Assembly (NCBI GenBank): GCA_018268915.1 | Contig: JAFDVQ010000001.1 | Location: forward strand, 186,001 to 250,000 | Source: Acidobacteriota bacterium | Lineage (GTDB): Bacteria > Acidobacteriota > Terriglobia > Terriglobales > Acidobacteriaceae | Direction: 5' to 3' | Length of the DNA stretch: 64,000 bases | Shown: positions 59,977-64,000 of the stretch, one piece after another | How positions within the stretch are numbered: the stretch's first letter is position 1 | Layout of the letters: the number at the start of each line of letters is the position of its first letter | Translations under genes and position numbers: made by a program | Notes under the pieces: model-generated | Told to the model about the DNA's origin: nothing | The model's input: only the letters and a program-made list of their open reading frames with translations | Database searches by the model: none

Positions 59977-61188
59977 ATGAGCATCGTAGAGCCGAGGACA
60001 ACGGAAGGGAACTTTGCGGTAGACCTTTCAAAACTTGTTCTTTGTGCGTTTCTTCTGTGCTGCTCAGCGTGCAACCATCGCAGAATCGCGATTGAAAAGG
60101 GGTTCCGTCTCGAAGAAAACGGCGGTGCTCCAATGCTTGTCCCGACTGACAGTCAACCGTCCGATACAGGCAATTTCCAAACAACGAAGCTCGTTCTTTC
60201 GGGTGGCTTGGTGGGGGCGCCGAAGCACCAACTCGATCCGCACTGTTTGATCAGCGGCGACATCTTCTCACTTCGTTCAGGGTCGCCTCAGGATCCGAGG
60301 CAATGGATCGTTCGGAGTCCGAGCATCTCTGGATGGAATCTGCTTTCGGGCCAAGTCAATATTGATTCGCAATGGAAGACCTTTGTGCGCGGCATCGAAC
60401 GCATGAACGAGAAAGGCTGTTTCCCTTCGGGCCTCACCTCGCTGAAGATTCGAGCAGCAGTTGCGCAGAGGATTCCATTGCCGTCGAATGAAGTCCCGTT
60501 ATTTTTCTATTCGGATAAGCGGACAGGATTCACCGACCTGGCTCCCGAAATGGAAGTCAGGCTCCACGGATTTCTGCCCGCAGCAAAGCCGGTCAGCGCG
60601 CAAGTACTTGACCCACCTCGGATGTGGGTTGCGAGCTACGAGGTCATCCCTCGCCACGGCAAAGGTGTCCGGCTAAAACTTGCACACAGGATTCAGAGAG
60701 GTCCGAATGCTGACTCGGAGCCAGAAGATAGAGACCTATTGTCGCTGGCGCAGCGATTTGCTCAGGCACCGGTATTACGGCTCTTTCTGGAAGGAGTGTA
60801 TGGAGCGGGTCAGGTTTCCCATGGAATCCTGATCGGTGCCTCGAGCCAGGACCAACTCGAAGCGCTAACCGAAATCATCCATCGGAGTGATCCGGTGAAG
60901 TGCAAGAACTACCAGGGGACCGTTTGCGCGGAGTTCCCGCTTGGCGCGCTTAGTCTTTTTTCCGCCGTACGGGTAAATGGGCATCGGACCTCCTGCCTGT
61001 TTGGGGCGTCGCTCGCGGATTTCCTGGGGTCTCTACCCCCATCGGAGCAGAAGAGGGCACCTGAGTCGGTTCACGTATTTCGACGCGTGAATTCCGGTCA
61101 TTATGCGGAGGTAGATTTTTCGCACGTCAGAGACGGTGCCGCGCAGCTAGTTCTACTTCCTGGAGATAGGGTCGAATGGACACACTGA
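59977..61188 (+). CDS. Hypothetical lipoprotein
   Basis: No recognised domain. The ATG at 59977 follows AAGGAA, giving 403 residues; the first 40 are signal-like (DLSKLVLCAFLLCCSAC), with lipobox CCSAC near residue 32. The mature part has several paired beta segments (LVLSGGLVGAPKHQLDPHCL, RIPLPSNEVPLFFYSDKRTGFTDLAPEMEVRLHGFLPA, SHGILIGASSQDQLEALTEII). The segment DFLGSLPPSEQKRAPESVHVFRRVNSG may be a SLBB-like or MlaD-like loop region but I cannot assign it. One tail motif, VLLPGDRVEW, recalls soluble-ligand-binding beta-grasp (SLBB) ends of polysaccharide export proteins; this is a weak hint only. Confidence 0.6.
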   Translation: MSIVEPRTTEGNFAVDLSKLVLCAFLLCCSACNHRRIAIEKGFRLEENGGAPMLVPTDSQPSDTGNFQTTKLVLSGGLVGAPKHQLDPHCLISGDIFSLRSGSPQDPRQWIVRSPSISGWNLLSGQVNIDSQWKTFVRGIERMNEKGCFPSGLTSLKIRAAVAQRIPLPSNEVPLFFYSDKRTGFTDLAPEMEVRLHGFLPAAKPVSAQVLDPPRMWVASYEVIPRHGKGVRLKLAHRIQRGPNADSEPEDRDLLSLAQRFAQAPVLRLFLEGVYGAGQVSHGILIGASSQDQLEALTEIIHRSDPVKCKNYQGTVCAEFPLGALSLFSAVRVNGHRTSCLFGASLADFLGSLPPSEQKRAPESVHVFRRVNSGHYAEVDFSHVRDGAAQLVLLPGDRVEWTH

Positions 61189-61259
61189 TTCTCAGCGTCG
61201 TCTTCTCAACCACGAGATGGGCACCCCCTATGCGATCAGCGCCACGTTAAACTCGAAGA

Positions 61260-62360
61260 GTGGGATTCGAGAGCTTCCATGGCAATTCAGCGACGGTCCG
61301 GCGGCTCCGCGAGTGCGCTCGAACCGGGCATTTCCCTCAGGGGCTGATCCTCTCCGGGCCGAAGGGGTCAGGGAAGTACGCACTTGCCCTGATGCTGGCG
61401 CAGGCGGTCAATTGCCTGGAGAATGCCGAGTCCGAGGGCCTGCCGGATTTCTGTGGTCGCTGCGCCAATTGCACCCGCATCGCCGAGGCCAAAAATCTCG
61501 AAGAACGGGTCGCCGAAGCCGTCTCGGCCCGTGAAGACATGCGCGACGCCGACAAGCGCGAGACCCGCATTCTGATTCAGACTCATCCCGACATCCTGAT
61601 CATCCCGCCCGATCCGCCGCAGCTCATGATCAAACTCGGCCAGGTGCGCGAAGTCATCCACGCAGCCTTCTACCGTCCGCCAGTCGAGGCTCGCCGCGCT
61701 TTCTACATCTTTACCTGCTCGGCGTTCATGAAAGAGGCTGCAAACAGTCTGCTGAAGGTCCTCGAAGAACCGCCGCCGAAGACATCGATCGTTCTCCTTA
61801 CCGAGAATCCCCATGAACTTCTGCCGACCATTCGCTCGCGGACGATGCTTTACAGGCTCGGAGCCCTTCCGGCGGCGGAGATTGAGGCCCTTCTGGCCGA
61901 GCGGCGTCCTGAGCTGAAACCGCAACAGAGAGCCCTATCAGCGCGACTGGCCGAAGGGGCTGTTGGCCGAGCGCTCACGCTTGATCTGGAGGCCTATCTG
62001 GCCAGCCGCAAGGATGCGCTCCTTGTGCTCCGAACCACCCTTCAGCAGCCCGACTACTCCGAACTCTTTCGTGCCACCGAAACCTACCGAGGAGGCGCCG
62101 ACGGACAGGAGAAGACCATCAACCTGCTCCGCGCACTTGGGAGCATGCTCGAAGATCTGCTGCTGGTGATTGCCGGCACTCCGGATCTGATACGTAACCT
62201 CGATCTAAAGGCTGAGTTGGAGCGCATGGCCCAGGGGCTGACGGTCGACTGGATCGAAGCAGCCTCCCGGGCGGTGGTACAAGTCGAATCCGGGATGCGG
62301 CGCAATCTATTGCGCTCTCTCTCACTCGATGCAATGGCCGTCGCCCTTCCCGAGCGCTGA
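61260..62360 (+). CDS. holB: DNA polymerase III subunit delta prime
   Basis: Clamp-loader subunit of about 366 residues. The AAA+ core shows LILSGPKGSGKYALALMLAQAV (Walker A), the zinc-type CGRCANC, THPDILIIPPDP, KMI-like IKLGQVREVIHAAFYRPPVEARRAFYI and KEAANSLLKVLEEPPPKTSIVLLTENPHELLPTIRSR with the SRC/sensor region. An insert of about 35 residues lies between the zinc motif and HPD. The start is a GTG and has no clear ribosome site. Position next to hfq and sua5 suggests a housekeeping block. Confidence 0.9.
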   Translation: MGFESFHGNSATVRRLRECARTGHFPQGLILSGPKGSGKYALALMLAQAVNCLENAESEGLPDFCGRCANCTRIAEAKNLEERVAEAVSAREDMRDADKRETRILIQTHPDILIIPPDPPQLMIKLGQVREVIHAAFYRPPVEARRAFYIFTCSAFMKEAANSLLKVLEEPPPKTSIVLLTENPHELLPTIRSRTMLYRLGALPAAEIEALLAERRPELKPQQRALSARLAEGAVGRALTLDLEAYLASRKDALLVLRTTLQQPDYSELFRATETYRGGADGQEKTINLLRALGSMLEDLLLVIAGTPDLIRNLDLKAELERMAQGLTVDWIEAASRAVVQVESGMRRNLLRSLSLDAMAVALPER

Positions 62361-62597
62361 TAGGGAATCCACAGCAGGCGCTGAAGCAAAAGCAACTTCG
62401 GGCCTGTGCCCGGCATCTCTTTGGGTAGAATCACAGAACTCTCAGCAAAGACAGTTAGCGGGTCTTCCCTCCATCTCTGTTCGTTCCAAGGTTCCACGGG
62501 CTCCAGAACAGTCAGGAAGGCTGTGCTTCCCAGCAAAGCAAAGCTCCGGAGATGTACCGCATCTCTCATCACCAGTTCCGCTGCCGTGGAGGTTTAA

Positions 62598-62942
62598 ATG
62601 GATAGTCACAGCACTTTGCCGGGTCTCGATGGGCAGCGTCGCACTGGGTCGTACTTGAGCCAGCACAGGCAGCACCCTGCGCCACAAACTCCCTCTTTTC
62701 GGTTCACCAATCATGAGCTGGAAGACTCCGCCTCCGCCCATCGACAGGCAGAACTGTTCTATCTCCAGAAGCAGATCCAGTCTCAGACCCAGATGGTGAT
62801 CGTGCTGGAAGACGGCGAGAAGCTGCAGGGACAGATTGAGTGGTACGACCGGGGCGTGCTGAAGATTCGCGGGCGCAACAAGGTGCTGATCTACAAGTCG
62901 GCGATCAAGTACATGTATAAGCAGGGCGAAGCGGGACAGTAG
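62598..62942 (+). CDS. hfq: RNA chaperone Hfq, N-terminally extended
   Basis: Ring-shaped RNA-binding protein that joins small RNAs to mRNAs. The ATG at 62598 follows GGAGG. The Sm fold occupies residues about 50-114: QAELFYLQKQIQSQTQMVIVL, LEDGEKLQGQIEWYDRGVLKIRG (Sm1) and NKVLIYKSAIKYM (Sm2). Most Hfq proteins have the Sm fold first and a tail after it; here about 48 extra residues come first and nothing follows. The usual YKHA of Sm2 is YKSA, which removes a histidine important for binding RNA uridines. It could therefore be an Hfq-like variant. Confidence 0.8.
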   Translation: MDSHSTLPGLDGQRRTGSYLSQHRQHPAPQTPSFRFTNHELEDSASAHRQAELFYLQKQIQSQTQMVIVLEDGEKLQGQIEWYDRGVLKIRGRNKVLIYKSAIKYMYKQGEAGQ

Positions 62943-62965
62943 AATCACTGTCAGGTTCCAAGCTT

Positions 62966-64000
62966 TCAGGGTTCAGCTTTTCCGGAGTAGGCGGCTTTCC
63001 TTAAACGATCGCGTATAGCGTCGCCGATCCCGCCAGCTTCGGGCATCGGACACAGGATGACCTCACATCCCTCGGCATCGAGCGCGCGTAAGCCGGCATA
63101 GAGTTTTTCTGCCAGCTCCTGCGGAGCACTCCAGCGACCCCATATGAATCTGCTTCCGGGCCGAAGAGTCGCGCCGAGATCGACGTTTGCCAGTTCTGCC
63201 GGAATCATCACGCCGACGCGTCGTTTTTCCTGCGCCCTTGCTGTGTCTGCCAGACGACCAGCCAGTTCAGCAAGGCTTCCTTCAACGAGAATCAGCTGGG
63301 CGCGCGGCGCGTAGTGGCGCAGGCCCACGCCGGGTGAGGGAAGCGCTTCTCGCGAGGCTGCTTCGGGCAGGATATTCTCCATCAATGTTTGCACCGGGCC
63401 AGCGGCCGCTCTTATCTGGTCGGCGGTGATCGCTCCGGGTCTGTAAATCATCATCGGAGACTGGTTCGGATCGAGCACAGTCGATTCGACTCCATGAAGC
63501 GTAGGTCCGGCGTCGAGCACCGCATCGATCCTGCCGTCCAGATCTTCCAGCACGTGTTCGGCGGTAGTCGGGCTGATATGGCCGAAGACATTCGCGCTCG
63601 GGGCTGCAACTGGAACGCCTGCGTGGCGAATCAGTTCAGAAGCGACTGGATGCGCCGGCATCCGGATTCCCACCAGGGTACGGCCTGCAGTCACGATATC
63701 TGGCACGGCGCTGCTTCTGGGCAGAAGGAGGGTCAGAGGTCCCGGCCAGAATGCCCGCGTAAGACCTTCAACTCCCACAGGCATCTTTGCCACAAGGGAA
63801 GACAGCATGGAATTCTGCACTACATTCCCCGCAATGTGCACGATGACGGGATCCCAGGAAGGGCGCTGCTTGGCTTCGAAGATCCGGGCCACTGCCTCGG
63901 CGTCGAGTGCGTTCGCGCCCAGACCGTACACGGTTTCAGTCGGAAGAGCAACAAGCCCTCCGCGCCGCAAAATCTCTGCAGCCTGAGCGATGGCCGACCG
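62966..64000 (-). CDS. L-threonylcarbamoyladenylate synthase, truncated by the window edge
   Basis: Sua5/YwlC family enzyme that makes threonylcarbamoyl-AMP for t6A37 of tRNAs. The visible part is 344 codons and the frame stays open to base 64000 (reading RSAIAQAAEILRRGG), so the true start lies beyond the edge. The catalytic YrdC domain has GLVALPTETVYGLGANAL, EAKQRPSWDPVIVHI and RMPAHPVASELIRHAGVPVAAPSAN. The C-terminal Sua5 domain, beyond about residue 210, has the linker SREALPSPGVGLRHYAPRAQL. Both domains present means this is the Sua5 rather than the short YrdC form. Confidence 0.92.
   Translation of the reverse strand, partial: RSAIAQAAEILRRGGLVALPTETVYGLGANALDAEAVARIFEAKQRPSWDPVIVHIAGNVVQNSMLSSLVAKMPVGVEGLTRAFWPGPLTLLLPRSSAVPDIVTAGRTLVGIRMPAHPVASELIRHAGVPVAAPSANVFGHISPTTAEHVLEDLDGRIDAVLDAGPTLHGVESTVLDPNQSPMMIYRPGAITADQIRAAAGPVQTLMENILPEAASREALPSPGVGLRHYAPRAQLILVEGSLAELAGRLADTARAQEKRRVGVMIPAELANVDLGATLRPGSRFIWGRWSAPQELAEKLYAGLRALDAEGCEVILCPMPEAGGIGDAIRDRLRKAAYSGKAEP

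Overview
The window looks like chromosomal DNA of an Acidobacteriota bacterium, most likely Terriglobales/Acidobacteriaceae. This is inferred from its GC-rich sequence, a PadR regulator paired with a FtsX/MacB-type permease that has an N-terminal extension and no ATPase (typical of acidobacterial orphan permeases), a FecR/DUF6600 protein, a TIGR03118 protein, an Hfq with an N-terminal extension, and many twin-arginine signal peptides. No phage, transposase, CRISPR array or rRNA is visible. One tRNA is present (tRNA-Pro, anticodon CGG).

Layout. (1) 1-4.4 kb: end of a PHP phosphoesterase gene, then cysD-cysN-cysC and a PAPS-dependent sulfotransferase; together they make activated sulfate and use it. 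A coiled-coil outer-membrane porin follows. (2) 6.4-12.9 kb: a tightly overlapping staphyloxanthin-type C30 carotenoid operon, crtN-aldH-crtP-crtQ-crtO, without a crtM synthase. Its aldehyde dehydrogenase is fused to a DUF2141 domain. (3) 12.9-19.5 kb, minus strand: an RND efflux system (adaptor, pump, TolC-like channel) with a small membrane protein upstream. (4) 19.6-25.2 kb: tRNA-Pro, an M28 peptidase, a lipoprotein and a large FecR/DUF6600 surface protein with a Pro/Gln-rich tail. (5) 25.2-30.7 kb: a tiny membrane protein, an exported aldo/keto reductase, and the PadR-permease pair with a clear palindromic operator. (6) 30.8-40.1 kb, minus strand: larE-larC-larB (nickel-pincer cofactor synthesis), then a NapH-NapG-like membrane polyferredoxin, a DUF6599-like lipoprotein, two exported DUF362 proteins and a GH127 glycosidase. 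(7) 40.3-46.4 kb: an exported protein, an exported IorAB-type molybdenum hydroxylase and a second GH127-like protein. (8) 46.4-64 kb: mixed and housekeeping genes: GAF-PP2C phosphatase, M28 peptidase, class II aldolase, TIGR03118 protein, Ig-repeat phospholipase C-like protein, GT87-like protein, ABC exporter, cytochrome P450, lipoprotein, DNA polymerase III delta prime, Hfq and a truncated Sua5 gene.

The most interesting region is 32.7-40.1 kb. A complete lar cofactor pathway is present without the lactate racemase LarA that normally carries the cofactor. The two DUF362 proteins downstream share a His-x9-Lys motif followed by a His, with spacing close to the LarA residues that act in catalysis, tether the cofactor and bind nickel. 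They carry twin-arginine signals, which fits export after cofactor loading, and they sit next to a NapHG-like electron-transfer protein. I propose, as inference, an exported nickel-pincer enzyme system.
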